Notes: generated by a model not told the origin, from the letters alone. A stretch of DNA of 64,000 nt from PBB1 sp965229345 (GCA_965229345.1 OZ245872.1:3162001-3226000); one strand, 5' to 3'. Shown: positions 27,174 through 35,654, counted from the stretch's first letter. Numbers and translations: made by a program.

Positions 27174-30100
27174 ATGAAACACACCCACAACCCCAAAGCC
27201 GACATGATTTCAAACACCGTGAACCGATGGCTGGCCGCAGCCGCACTGGGCCTCCTCTCGCTGACGGCCTGGGCCGATTCGCCAGCGACGGGTGCGACGC
27301 TGTACAGCGCGAACTGCACGGGATCGGGCTGCCACAACACGACCACACCGCTCACCAGCAACGCGGCCAAGATCTACAACGCCCGCAATGCGCGTGCGTG
27401 GATCCAAAGCAACATCAACAGCAACAACAGCGGCATGGGTCGGCTCAGCGGCCTGACCGCGCAGCAGGTCGCCGATGTGGCGGCCTACCTCGGCAACACA
27501 CCGACGACGTTGACCTACCCGTCGACCAATGTCGGCAGCACCTCGACCACGCAACAAGTCACCGTCTATGCCAGTCTCAAGGCTGGCTATTCGCTCAGCG
27601 GGTTGTCGGTATCGACCAGCGGTGACTTCGCGCGCGCCGGCGGTACCTGCGCAACCACCGTCGGCACCGGACTGAGTTGCACGATCCTGGTCAATTTCAC
27701 GCCCACGGCATCGGGCACCCGCACCGGCACGCTGAGCATCTCGCACAACAACACGCTGACACCGGTGGTGATCGCGTTGTCAGGCACAGGTGCCGGGGCG
27801 GCGGCGCCCGCCCCGGTCGCCAGCATCTCACCGACCTCGCTCACACTGGCCTCGACTGCCGTGGGCAACACCAGCGCAGCGCAAAGCGTCACGGTCAGCA
27901 ACACGGGGACGGCGGCACTCACGCTGACGGCCATCACGCTGTCGAACACGGCGGACTACATCATCAGCGGTGGCACCTGCGCCGCGGGTGGCAGCGTGGC
28001 GGCTGGCGCGAACTGCACCATCTCGGTGGCGTTCAAACCGGCCACCACCGGCACCCGCACCGGCACGCTCAGCATCACCCACAACGCGGCCGGCAGCCCT
28101 GGCAGCGTGTCCCTCACCGGTGCCGCCACGGCAGCACCCGCGCCCGTGGCATCGCAAACCGCGTCACTGACGTTCGGAAGCCGGAACGTCGGTTCCTCAG
28201 GGACCCCGCAGACGGCCACGCTGACGAACACCGGCAACGCGGCACTGGTGCTGGGAACGGTGTCGATCAGCAGCGGCACCGAGTTCGCCATCGTGAGTGG
28301 GGGTTCCTGCGCCAATGGCGCCTCGATCGCCGCCGGCGCCAGTTGCACGGTCAGCGTGGGCTTCACGCCCTCGGCCGCCGGTGCTCGCAGCGCCAACCTG
28401 GTCATCACCCACAACGCCACCGGTGGACAAAGCACCACCAGCCTGTCGGGCACCGGCGTGGCGCTGACACCGGTGATCGGCGTGTCCCCCACCACGCTCA
28501 CTTTCAGCCAGACGATCAACACGACATCGGCGGACCAGACGGTGACCGTGAGCAACACCGGGACCGCGCCACTCACGATCAGCGCGCTGACGCTGGGTGG
28601 CACACAAGCGTCCGAGTACCGGATCTCCGCCGGCGGAACCTGTGCCGCGGGCAGCAGCGTCGCGGTGTCGGGCTCGTGCACGGTCAGGCTCGCGTTCGCG
28701 CCGACGGCCACCGGGGCGCGGAACGCGAACCTGGCCATCGCACACAACGCCACCGGATCGCCTTCGACGGTGACCTTGAACGGCACCGGCACCGCCGCGC
28801 CGCAACCCACCATTTCGCTGAACGCGACCACCAAGACCTTCACTTCGCAGACCGTTGGAACGACCAGCGCGGCCCAGACGGTGACCGTCACCAACAGCGG
28901 GTCGGCGCCGTTGAGCTTCACCGGGTTCACGCTCACCGGCACCGCGGCAGGCGACTTCAGCCAGGGCGGCACCTGCTCCACGACCACACCGCTGGCAGCC
29001 GGGGGCACCTGCACGGTCACCATCGCCTTCGCACCCACGGCCACTGGCGCACGCAGCGCCACGCTGACGATCGCCTCCAATGCCAGCAACGGGAATGCGG
29101 CCGTCACCCTGAGCGGCACGGCCACGGCGGCTCCCGCACCGGCTGCCGCGCTCGCCCCAGCCTCGCTGGCGTTCGGCAACCAGACCCAGGGAACGACCTC
29201 CACGGCGCGCAATGTCACCCTGACCAACACCGGCACGGCCACGCTGAACATGGCCAGCATCGCCGCTTCGGCACCGTTTGCGATCAACGGCACCACCTGC
29301 GGCGCCAGTCTGGCTGCGGCGACGAGCTGCACTGTGTCGGTGACCTTTTCCCCGACGGCCCTGGGGGCTGCCTCCGGAAGCGTCACGTTGACCTCGAATG
29401 CCGCAGGTTCGCCGCACACCGTGGGCCTCAGCGGAACCGGTGTGGTGGCCTCTCCCGTGCTGGCCTGGAACCCGACAACCAGCACGGTGTCGTTTGGCAG
29501 CCTGACCGTGGGCGATCCTGCCACCACCCAGACCGTGACCCTGCTCAACCAGGGTCCGGGGCCGGTGACGCTGTCGGGCTTCACCCTCGCCGGTGGCCAC
29601 GCAGCCGACTATGCAGTCAACGGCGGCACCTGCGCAGTGAACGGCACCCTGACGCAGGGGGCCAGCTGCACCCTGACGCTGGCGTTCAATCCAGGTGCGT
29701 CAGGTGCGCGCAACGCGACCCTGGAGGTCACCTCCACGGGCACCAACCCGCCCACGCTGACGCTCACCGGCACGGCCACCGCCCCGGCGGCGCCCGTCGC
29801 CACGCTGTCGGCGGCGGCGCTGCACTTCAGTGCCACCCCCGACACGGCGGCCTCACCGCAGCCCCTGTCGATTCAGAACAGCGGCAATGCCGTGCTGACG
29901 GTCACCGGGATGCAGATCGCATCGGGCTCGTTCACGCTCGACCCGGCACCGAGCAACGGCTGCAGCGCCCCCCCATTTGATCTGTTGCCAGGCCAGAGCT
30001 GTGCCATGTCGATCGGTTGGTCCAGCAGTGCCACCGGCACCGAAGCCGGCATGGTCGAGATCACCACCAATGCCTCGTCTGCGCCGGCACAGGTGTCCAT

Positions 30101-30266
30101 TCAAGCCACACGCGCGGCCGTGGTCACGCCGGCAGCCCCCAGTGGCGGTGGCTCCGGCGGCGGCTGCTCGATCGCACGTGGCGATTCGCCGCTGGACCCG
30201 ATGCTGTGGCTGCTCACGCTGGGCGCTGCAGGCGTGCTTTGGCTGCGCCGCGCCCGCCAAAGCTGA
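27174..30266 (+). CDS. Repeat surface protein with CX4CH and JDVT-CTERM-like tail
   Basis: A 1030-residue secreted protein. A signal peptide (WLAAAALGLLSLTAWA-DS) is followed by a cytochrome-c-like segment, residues 40-110: ATLYSANCTGSGCHN with C48, C53 and H54 (CX4CH), M88 in SGMGRLSG and LTAQQVADVAAYLGN. From about 115 to 960 there are about eight repeats of roughly 105 residues of the choice-of-anchor-D/HYDIN-like Ig type, each with V(T)VSNTGTAAL...GGTC...G.SCT...F.PTATGARS..L.I.HNA. The tail is GGGSGGGC (C998), DP, a hydrophobic helix and RRARQS, a sorting signal for the adjacent protease. An internal start (ATG 27204) would give a more usual signal peptide. Confidence 0.8.
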   Translation: MKHTHNPKADMISNTVNRWLAAAALGLLSLTAWADSPATGATLYSANCTGSGCHNTTTPLTSNAAKIYNARNARAWIQSNINSNNSGMGRLSGLTAQQVADVAAYLGNTPTTLTYPSTNVGSTSTTQQVTVYASLKAGYSLSGLSVSTSGDFARAGGTCATTVGTGLSCTILVNFTPTASGTRTGTLSISHNNTLTPVVIALSGTGAGAAAPAPVASISPTSLTLASTAVGNTSAAQSVTVSNTGTAALTLTAITLSNTADYIISGGTCAAGGSVAAGANCTISVAFKPATTGTRTGTLSITHNAAGSPGSVSLTGAATAAPAPVASQTASLTFGSRNVGSSGTPQTATLTNTGNAALVLGTVSISSGTEFAIVSGGSCANGASIAAGASCTVSVGFTPSAAGARSANLVITHNATGGQSTTSLSGTGVALTPVIGVSPTTLTFSQTINTTSADQTVTVSNTGTAPLTISALTLGGTQASEYRISAGGTCAAGSSVAVSGSCTVRLAFAPTATGARNANLAIAHNATGSPSTVTLNGTGTAAPQPTISLNATTKTFTSQTVGTTSAAQTVTVTNSGSAPLSFTGFTLTGTAAGDFSQGGTCSTTTPLAAGGTCTVTIAFAPTATGARSATLTIASNASNGNAAVTLSGTATAAPAPAAALAPASLAFGNQTQGTTSTARNVTLTNTGTATLNMASIAASAPFAINGTTCGASLAAATSCTVSVTFSPTALGAASGSVTLTSNAAGSPHTVGLSGTGVVASPVLAWNPTTSTVSFGSLTVGDPATTQTVTLLNQGPGPVTLSGFTLAGGHAADYAVNGGTCAVNGTLTQGASCTLTLAFNPGASGARNATLEVTSTGTNPPTLTLTGTATAPAAPVATLSAAALHFSATPDTAASPQPLSIQNSGNAVLTVTGMQIASGSFTLDPAPSNGCSAPPFDLLPGQSCAMSIGWSSSATGTEAGMVEITTNASSAPAQVSIQATRAAVVTPAAPSGGGSGGGCSIARGDSPLDPMLWLLTLGAAGVLWLRRARQS

Positions 30267-30337
30267 CACCACCCACCGCCACGGCCAAACGCTCACTTTT
30301 GATTTTCAACACCACCGCACTTTTGGAGCCCCTTCCC

Positions 30338-30847
30338 ATGAAGCACAGATCGTTGAACCACTTCCTTCGCCTGACCACGCTGTGTCTGGCCACCATCGCG
30401 ACCCCAGCCGCGTGGTCGCTCGAGGTGGGCGCGGCGGCGCCCGAGTTGAACCTGCCTGGACTCAAGGACGCGGTGTCGCTGGCGCAGCTCAAGGGCAAGG
30501 TCGTCTACGTGGACTTCTGGGCCTCGTGGTGTGGCCCGTGCAAGCAGTCGTTTCCGTTCATGAACGAGCTCAAGGCCAAGTACGGCGCGAAGGGCTTCGA
30601 GGTCGTGGCGGTCAACCTCGATGCCAAGCGTGGCGACGCCGACAAGTTCCTCGCCGAGGTACCGGCGCAGTTCACCGTGGCCTTCGATGCGAGCGGCGAC
30701 AGCGCCAAACGCTACGAGGTCAAGGGCATGCCGTCGTCCTACCTGGTCGGCCGCGACGGAAAGATCGCGTCGTCGCACAAGGGCTTTCACGAGCAGGACC
30801 GCGCGGAGCTCGAGTCGCGCATCTCCAAGACCCTCGGCACGCCATGA
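30338..30847 (+). CDS. TlpA-like periplasmic thioredoxin
   Basis: A 169-residue protein with a signal peptide (cleavage near PAAWS-LE) and a TlpA/ResA-type thioredoxin domain: APELNLPGLKDAVSLAQLKGKVVYVDFWASWCGPCKQSFPFMNEL, with redox pair C65-GP-C68, and the cis-Pro segment VKGMPSSYLVGRDGKI. It reduces disulfides or protects cysteines outside the cytoplasm. ATG 30338 has GGAG ten bases upstream. First gene of a TlpA-DUF4266-DUF3570-ApbE-DsbD run; DsbD at the end would recharge it with electrons. Confidence 0.92.
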   Translation: MKHRSLNHFLRLTTLCLATIATPAAWSLEVGAAAPELNLPGLKDAVSLAQLKGKVVYVDFWASWCGPCKQSFPFMNELKAKYGAKGFEVVAVNLDAKRGDADKFLAEVPAQFTVAFDASGDSAKRYEVKGMPSSYLVGRDGKIASSHKGFHEQDRAELESRISKTLGTP

Positions 30848-30881
30848 ACCCCACCCACCCCCCACTGCCGAGGAGGCACTG

Positions 30882-31118
30882 ATGTCCCACCTGCACCAAC
30901 GTTCGCTGCGCGCCGTCAGCGCGCTGCTCGCGCTCGCCACCCTCGGCGGCTGCGCCTACGCGCCACCGGAGGCCTGGGAGCGCGGCAATCTGGCGCGCCC
31001 GGAGATGACCATGGGCGGCGACCCGCTGGATCAGCGCTTCGTTCAACACATCTACGGCAGCAAGGAAAACGCCTCAGGCGGCTATGGCGTCGGCGGAGGT
31101 GGCTGTGGCTGCAACTGA
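30882..31118 (+). CDS. DUF4266 small lipoprotein
   Basis: A 78-residue lipoprotein: signal peptide with lipobox LGGC (Cys at 24), then YAPPEAWERGNLARPEMTMGGDPLDQRFVQHIYGSKENASGGYGVGGGGCGCN. This is the DUF4266 pattern, with a glycine run ending in Cys-Gly-Cys-Asn. Function is unknown. The two C-terminal cysteines are plausible substrates of the TlpA/DsbD pair around it, or metal ligands (inference). AGGAGG precedes ATG 30882. Its 3' end overlaps the open frame of the DUF3570 gene. Confidence 0.85.
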   Translation: MSHLHQRSLRAVSALLALATLGGCAYAPPEAWERGNLARPEMTMGGDPLDQRFVQHIYGSKENASGGYGVGGGGCGCN

Positions 31119-32274
31119 CCGCAAGCACCTCCGGGCCGCGCGCCGGGAAAAAGCGGGAGCGATCATCGCCGCCGCACTGGCCTTGCCCGGGGTGATCACC
31201 CCCGGCATCACCCGAGCCGCCTCCGCACCCGAGCAGGGCGAGATTGCCGTGAAGTACCTGCACTACCAGGATTCGCAGCCAGGACTCAAGCGCATCAAGG
31301 TGGAGGCCCCCTCGATCTACGTCATGGTCCCGCTGTCGCCCAAGTGGTCGGTCGAAGGATCGCTGGTCAACGACAGCGTCTCCGGCGCAACACCCCGCTA
31401 TCACTCGTCGATCTCTGGCGCGACCAAGCGGATGAAGGACGAACGCAACGCGCAGGACGTCAAGGTCACGCGCTACGAGGATCGATCGACCTACTCATTG
31501 GGCTACAGCCACTCGCAGGAGCACGACTACAAGAGCAACGCAGCCTCCTTCGACGCGACGTTCTCCAGCGACGACAACAACCGCACGTGGAACCTGGGGG
31601 CGGGATTCGCCGATGACAAGATCAGCTCGACCAACGACCCTGCGCTGCACAAGACCAAGCAGACGGTTGAACTCATCGCCGGTGTGACGCAGGCCGTGAC
31701 GGCCAACGACCTGGTGCAGCTGAACCTGTCCTTCAACCGCGGCCACGGTTACTACTCCGATCCCTACAAGGACGTGGACGCCCGCCCCGACCACCGTGTC
31801 CAGAAGATCCTGCTCACGCGCTGGAACCATTACTTCAACGACATGGGCGCGACGCTCAAGGCCAGTTACCGCTTCTACCGCGACAACTTCGGCATCAAGG
31901 CGCACACGCTGGGTGCGGACTGGGTGCAGCCCATCGGCGACCGGTTCACCGTGACGCCATCGCTGCGCTACTACACGCAGAGCCACGCCAAGTTCTACTT
32001 CGATCCGGTCTACGACACCGACGTGGGAGCGCCCTACCCACCCGGCTACTTCACCAACACGCCGCGGTACTCATCGGCCGACCAGCGCCTGTCTGCCTTT
32101 GGCGCCGTCACCGTGGGCCTCAAGGCAGCATTCAAGGTGACCCAGAACTGGACGGTCGATGCCAAGGTCGAACACTACGAGCAGCGGTCCGGCTGGCGCA
32201 TCGGTCGGGGGTCGCCGGGGTTGGATCCGTTTCGGGCGACGTTCTTCCAGATCGGCATCAGCACACGCTTCTGA
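31105..32274 (+). CDS. DUF3570 outer membrane protein with SGAT motifs
   Basis: About 389 residues: a charged N-terminus, a signal-like hydrophobic stretch ending ITRAASA, then a beta-rich barrel-like body ending FFQIGISTRF (C-terminal Phe). IAVKYLHYQDSQPGLKRIKVEAPSIYVMVPL and VKVTRYEDRSTYSLGYSHSQEHDYKS are typical of DUF3570. Two SGAT motifs, NDSVSGATP (Asp codon 31372) and SSISGAT (31408-31425), match the sequence that ApbE flavinylates, and apbE is three bases downstream. GTG 31105 is chosen because GGAGG lies six bases upstream; ATG 31084 would overlap DUF4266 further. Confidence 0.8.
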   Translation: MAATDRKHLRAARREKAGAIIAAALALPGVITPGITRAASAPEQGEIAVKYLHYQDSQPGLKRIKVEAPSIYVMVPLSPKWSVEGSLVNDSVSGATPRYHSSISGATKRMKDERNAQDVKVTRYEDRSTYSLGYSHSQEHDYKSNAASFDATFSSDDNNRTWNLGAGFADDKISSTNDPALHKTKQTVELIAGVTQAVTANDLVQLNLSFNRGHGYYSDPYKDVDARPDHRVQKILLTRWNHYFNDMGATLKASYRFYRDNFGIKAHTLGADWVQPIGDRFTVTPSLRYYTQSHAKFYFDPVYDTDVGAPYPPGYFTNTPRYSSADQRLSAFGAVTVGLKAAFKVTQNWTVDAKVEHYEQRSGWRIGRGSPGLDPFRATFFQIGISTRF

Positions 32275-32277
32275 TCC

Positions 32278-33258
32278 ATGGGCAAGCCGGAACATCGACT
32301 GCAGGGTGTGCAGCCCAAGGCAAGCGCCTATCGCTTCGAGTTTGAAGCGATGTCCAGCGTGTGCGAGATCTGCCTCGATGACGCGCAGGGCGCAGGCGAG
32401 CCAGCGCTGGCAGGGGCCGCCGGGCAGGCCATCAGCGAGGTTCGGCGCATCGAGTCGACGTACTCGCGCTACCGGGCCGACAGCATCGTCTCGCGCATCA
32501 ATGCGGCAGCCGGCGGCCGGGACGGCGTGATCGTCGATGACGAGACCGCATCGCTGCTGAGCTTTGCGGCACAGCTGCATGCCTTGAGCGACGGGCTGTT
32601 CGACATCACCTCCGGTGTGTTGCGCCGTGCCTGGGACTTCAAGGCCAAGCGAGTTCCGACCGACGCGGCATTGCATCAGCTGCTGCCACTGATCGGCTGG
32701 TCGCAGGTGGAGTGGACGGGGCAGTCGATCCGGCTGCCCCGTGCAGGCATGGAGGTCGATTTCGGCGGCTTCGGCAAGGAATACGCCGCCGACCGCGCCA
32801 TGGCGGCACTGCACGCTGCCGGCCAGCGCCATGGCTACGTCAACCTGGGCGGCGACATCCGGGTGCTCGGGCCGCGCGCAGACGGCAGCGCCTGGCGTTT
32901 CGGCATCCAGCATCCACGGCAGGACGAACGCATGATCGCCAGCGTCGAACTGCGCGAGGGGGCGCTGGCCACCAGTGGCGACTACGAGCGCTACTTCGAG
33001 CACGAGGGCCGGCGCTATTGCCACATCCTCGACCCCCGCACCGGCTGGCCGGTGAACCACTGGGCCAGCGTCAGTGTGACGGCGCCCGCCTGCGTGGCCG
33101 CTGGCTCGCTCAGCACGATTGCGATGCTCAAGGGCACTTCGGCGCTCGACTTTCTCGCCGCACAGGCCACCACCGGCCTCGTCGTCGACACCTCGATGCG
33201 CAGCACACGCATCGGTGCCGAATACGACCGGCGCATCACCCAAGGAGTAAAAGAATGA
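32278..33258 (+). CDS. apbE: FAD:protein FMN transferase
   Basis: Transfers FMN from FAD to a Thr/Ser in SGAT-type motifs. The 326-residue protein has the ApbE core: FEFEAMSSVCEICL (position of the usual F-x-AMGT), STYSRYRADSIVSRIN, DGLFDITSGVLRRAWDF, MEVDFGGFGKEYAADRAM, YVNLGGDIRVLG, ALATSGDYERYFEHEGRRYCHILDPRTGWPVNH and AAGSLSTIAML. The catalytic core starts about 25 residues from the N-terminus, so there is no room for a signal peptide or lipobox, unlike typical periplasmic ApbE. The likely substrate is the DUF3570 protein just upstream. Stop overlaps dsbD (ATGA). Confidence 0.92.
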   Translation: MGKPEHRLQGVQPKASAYRFEFEAMSSVCEICLDDAQGAGEPALAGAAGQAISEVRRIESTYSRYRADSIVSRINAAAGGRDGVIVDDETASLLSFAAQLHALSDGLFDITSGVLRRAWDFKAKRVPTDAALHQLLPLIGWSQVEWTGQSIRLPRAGMEVDFGGFGKEYAADRAMAALHAAGQRHGYVNLGGDIRVLGPRADGSAWRFGIQHPRQDERMIASVELREGALATSGDYERYFEHEGRRYCHILDPRTGWPVNHWASVSVTAPACVAAGSLSTIAMLKGTSALDFLAAQATTGLVVDTSMRSTRIGAEYDRRITQGVKE

Positions 33259-35102
33259 CGATTTCAAGATGGGCCATCCGCCTGGGCGTGAACGCCCTGG
33301 TCGCGCTGGCTGCGGTGTGGTGGGGCACGCTCGCCATCGCCGGCGAGCCTGACTTTCTGGACCCCGAGCAGGCCTTCGTGGGCAGTGCGCGCCTCAGCAA
33401 CGCCCAGACCATCGAGTTGCGCATCGACGTCGCACCGGATTACCACCTCTACCGTGACCGCATCAGCGTCGAGCCGCAAGGCACGGGCACCACGCTGGGC
33501 GAGGTGTCGATCCCAGCCGGGAAGATCGAGTTCGACGAGAACTTTCAGAAGGACGTCGAGGTGCTGCAGGGCACGCTGCGCATCGACGTGCCGGTCCAGG
33601 CGACGGCGGCCGACGCCCGACTGCGCGTCGTGTACCAGGGCTGCGCCGACAAGGGGCTTTGCTATCCGCCGCAGACAGCCTTCGTGGCGCTGACTTCCAG
33701 CAATGGACAGCTGGTGCGTGCGCAGTGGCTGGGCGACGACGCCGCCCCGGTGGTGGCATCGGCACCTGCGCCAGCACTGGCTTCCGCCGCCGTGGCGCCG
33801 CCATCGCAAAGCGCGAAGGTCGAGTCGGCGCTCAAATCAGGCAGCTTGATCACCATCGCCGGCGTGTTCCTGTTGGCGGGGCTGCTGCTGGCGTTCACGC
33901 CGTGCGTGCTGCCGATGGTGCCGATCCTGTCGTCGATCATCGTGGGCCAGGGCGCGCCGGTGTCGCGCTTGACGGGCTTTGCGATGGCCCTGGCCTATTC
34001 GCTCGGCATGGCGCTGGTCTACACCGTGTTCGGTGTCGTGGCCGGACTGCTGGGAGAGGGGCTCGCCGCAGCGCTGCAGAACCCGTGGGTGCTCGGCGCA
34101 TTTGCGCTGATGCTGGCAACGCTGTCGCTGTCGATGTTCGGCGTGTTCGAGTTGCAGATGCCCAGCTTCATCCAGAGCCGCATCACCGAAAGCTCCAGCC
34201 GTCTGCCCGGAGGCAATTTTTTCGGTGTGTTCGTGATGGGAGGGCTGTCGGCGCTGATCGTCGGCCCCTGTGTGGCTGCGCCGCTGGCCGGTGCGCTGGT
34301 GTTCATCAGCCAGACGCGCGACGTCGTCATCGGCGGGCTGGCGCTGTTCAGCCTGGCCATGGGCATGAGCGTGCCCCTGCTGCTGGTGGGCGTGTCGGCG
34401 GGCTCGCTGCTGCCGCGCGCCGGCGTCTGGATGGAAGGCGTCAAGACGTTCTTTGGCGTGATGCTGCTGGCCGTGGCGCTGTGGATCGTGTCGCCGGTGC
34501 TTCCTGTGTGGGTGGTGATGCTGATCATCGGCAGCGGCTTGCTCGTCGGCGCGATCTACCTCCGGCTGTTCGACCGGCTTGCCGACACGGCTTCAGGTCA
34601 CCAGCGCCTGGGCAAGGGTGTGGCGCTGCTGCTGGCCGTGCTGGGATCGACCCAGGTGGTCGGCGCGCTCTCGGGCGGTGACAACCCGCTGCAGCCGTTG
34701 AGTCATTTCGCGCGCAGCCAAGGCACGGCCAGGGCGGAGGCGCCGGCCAGCCGCTTTCAGCGCATCCGCAACGTCGCGGAACTCGAAGCAGCGCTGAAGA
34801 CCGCCGACCGGCCGGTGATGCTCGACTTCTACGCCGACTGGTGCGTGTCGTGCAAAGAGATGGAGCACCTGACCTTCAGCGATCCCGCGGTGCAGCTGCG
34901 GATGGCCCATGCACTGCTGCTGCAGGCCGACGTCACCGACAACTCGGCCGAGGACAAGGCGCTGCTCAAGCGCTTCGGCCTGTTCGGCCCGCCCGGCGTG
35001 CTGTTCTTCGACAAGCAGGGCCTGGAGCAGGCCGATGCCCGCGTGATCGGCTTTGTGCCGGCACAGGGGTTCATCGCATCGCTGAAGGCGGTGGGCCTGT
35101 AG
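33255..35102 (+). CDS. dsbD: Thiol:disulfide interchange protein DsbD
   Basis: Moves electrons from cytosolic thioredoxin to periplasmic partners. The 615 residues show all three domains: an N-terminal immunoglobulin-like domain after the signal peptide (C130 and C136 in YQGCADKGLCYPP), a transmembrane domain (about 195-460) with the redox pair in FTPCVLPMVPIL and VGPCVAAPLAG, and a C-terminal thioredoxin domain with DWCVSCKEME. The start is ATG 33255 with AAGGAG eight bases upstream, overlapping apbE by four bases. It is placed to feed the TlpA-like protein and perhaps the DUF4266 cysteines of this operon. Confidence 0.95.
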   Translation: MTISRWAIRLGVNALVALAAVWWGTLAIAGEPDFLDPEQAFVGSARLSNAQTIELRIDVAPDYHLYRDRISVEPQGTGTTLGEVSIPAGKIEFDENFQKDVEVLQGTLRIDVPVQATAADARLRVVYQGCADKGLCYPPQTAFVALTSSNGQLVRAQWLGDDAAPVVASAPAPALASAAVAPPSQSAKVESALKSGSLITIAGVFLLAGLLLAFTPCVLPMVPILSSIIVGQGAPVSRLTGFAMALAYSLGMALVYTVFGVVAGLLGEGLAAALQNPWVLGAFALMLATLSLSMFGVFELQMPSFIQSRITESSSRLPGGNFFGVFVMGGLSALIVGPCVAAPLAGALVFISQTRDVVIGGLALFSLAMGMSVPLLLVGVSAGSLLPRAGVWMEGVKTFFGVMLLAVALWIVSPVLPVWVVMLIIGSGLLVGAIYLRLFDRLADTASGHQRLGKGVALLLAVLGSTQVVGALSGGDNPLQPLSHFARSQGTARAEAPASRFQRIRNVAELEAALKTADRPVMLDFYADWCVSCKEMEHLTFSDPAVQLRMAHALLLQADVTDNSAEDKALLKRFGLFGPPGVLFFDKQGLEQADARVIGFVPAQGFIASLKAVGL

Positions 35103-35133
35103 CCCTCGCGTCCAGTGGGGCGCGGCATGCCGC

Positions 35134-35349
35134 TCAGACCAGAACCAGCTTGGGGCGAGTCGGCGGCAGATTGACCGGGACCCGCTCCCCCGCCAGCTCC
35201 TGGTAGGTTTCGTACAAGTCCTGGTAGTGCCCCCCACTCGCGATCAGGTCGTTGTGGCACCCGAGTTCGACGATGCGGCCACCACGGATCACGGCAATGC
35301 GATCGGCATCGCGGATCGTCGCCAGACGGTGGGCAATGATGATCGCATC
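35134..35349 (-). pseudogene. ABC exporter C-terminal remnant (minus strand)
   Basis: On the minus strand the bases encode AIIIAHRLATIRDADRIAVIRGGRIVELGCHNDLIASGGHYQDLYETYQELAGERVPV, the last part of an ABC-exporter ATPase domain from the switch His (AHRLATI) to the C-terminus. Everything upstream (Walker A, signature, membrane domain) is missing; the preceding residues in this frame are not ABC-like. It abuts a second remnant on the opposite strand. Confidence 0.75.
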
Positions 35350-35469
35350 GCCGTCTTGCGGGCCGGACGTGTGGTGGAACAGGGGAGCCACGACGAACTG
35401 AGCCGCCGGCCGGGCCTGTATGCACAACTGCTCGCGAGCAGCCACACCTCGTTCGACGAAAGCGGCTGA
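35338..35469 (+). pseudogene. ABC exporter C-terminal remnant (plus strand)
   Basis: Plus-strand bases encode DDRIAVLRAGRVVEQGSHDELSRRPGLYAQLLASSHTSFDESG and stop at 35469: the C-terminal tail of a different ABC-exporter ATPase. It meets the minus-strand remnant at about 35338-35349, where both genes encode the similar (A)DRIAV segment. No start, Walker A or membrane domain precedes it. Confidence 0.7.
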
Positions 35470-35654
35470 GTGCCCTCAGGGCACAGCGGTGTCGGCGCGG
35501 CAAGGCAGCGAGCCCGAAGCCTGCCTGGGCATCGTGTGCGGCATTTGCTTACTCGGCAAACGCAGTGGCCCGCCAACGTCCTCTGTTGCTACGCTTGGGT
35601 TTTTTCAGGCTTGTGCTTCACCCTGGCGCGAGCGTCTGACCCCCTAGGAGCCCC

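Noticed and set aside
27780..29800. Tandem repeats that might be a CRISPR or DNA satellite
   Set aside because: The roughly 315-base periodicity comes from homologous protein modules, with divergent DNA and no spacer structure.
27677..29980. 767-codon frame overlapping the repeat surface protein
   Set aside because: It is the +1 frame of the repeated Ig-like modules; repeats keep it open, and it has no start signal or recognisable domain.
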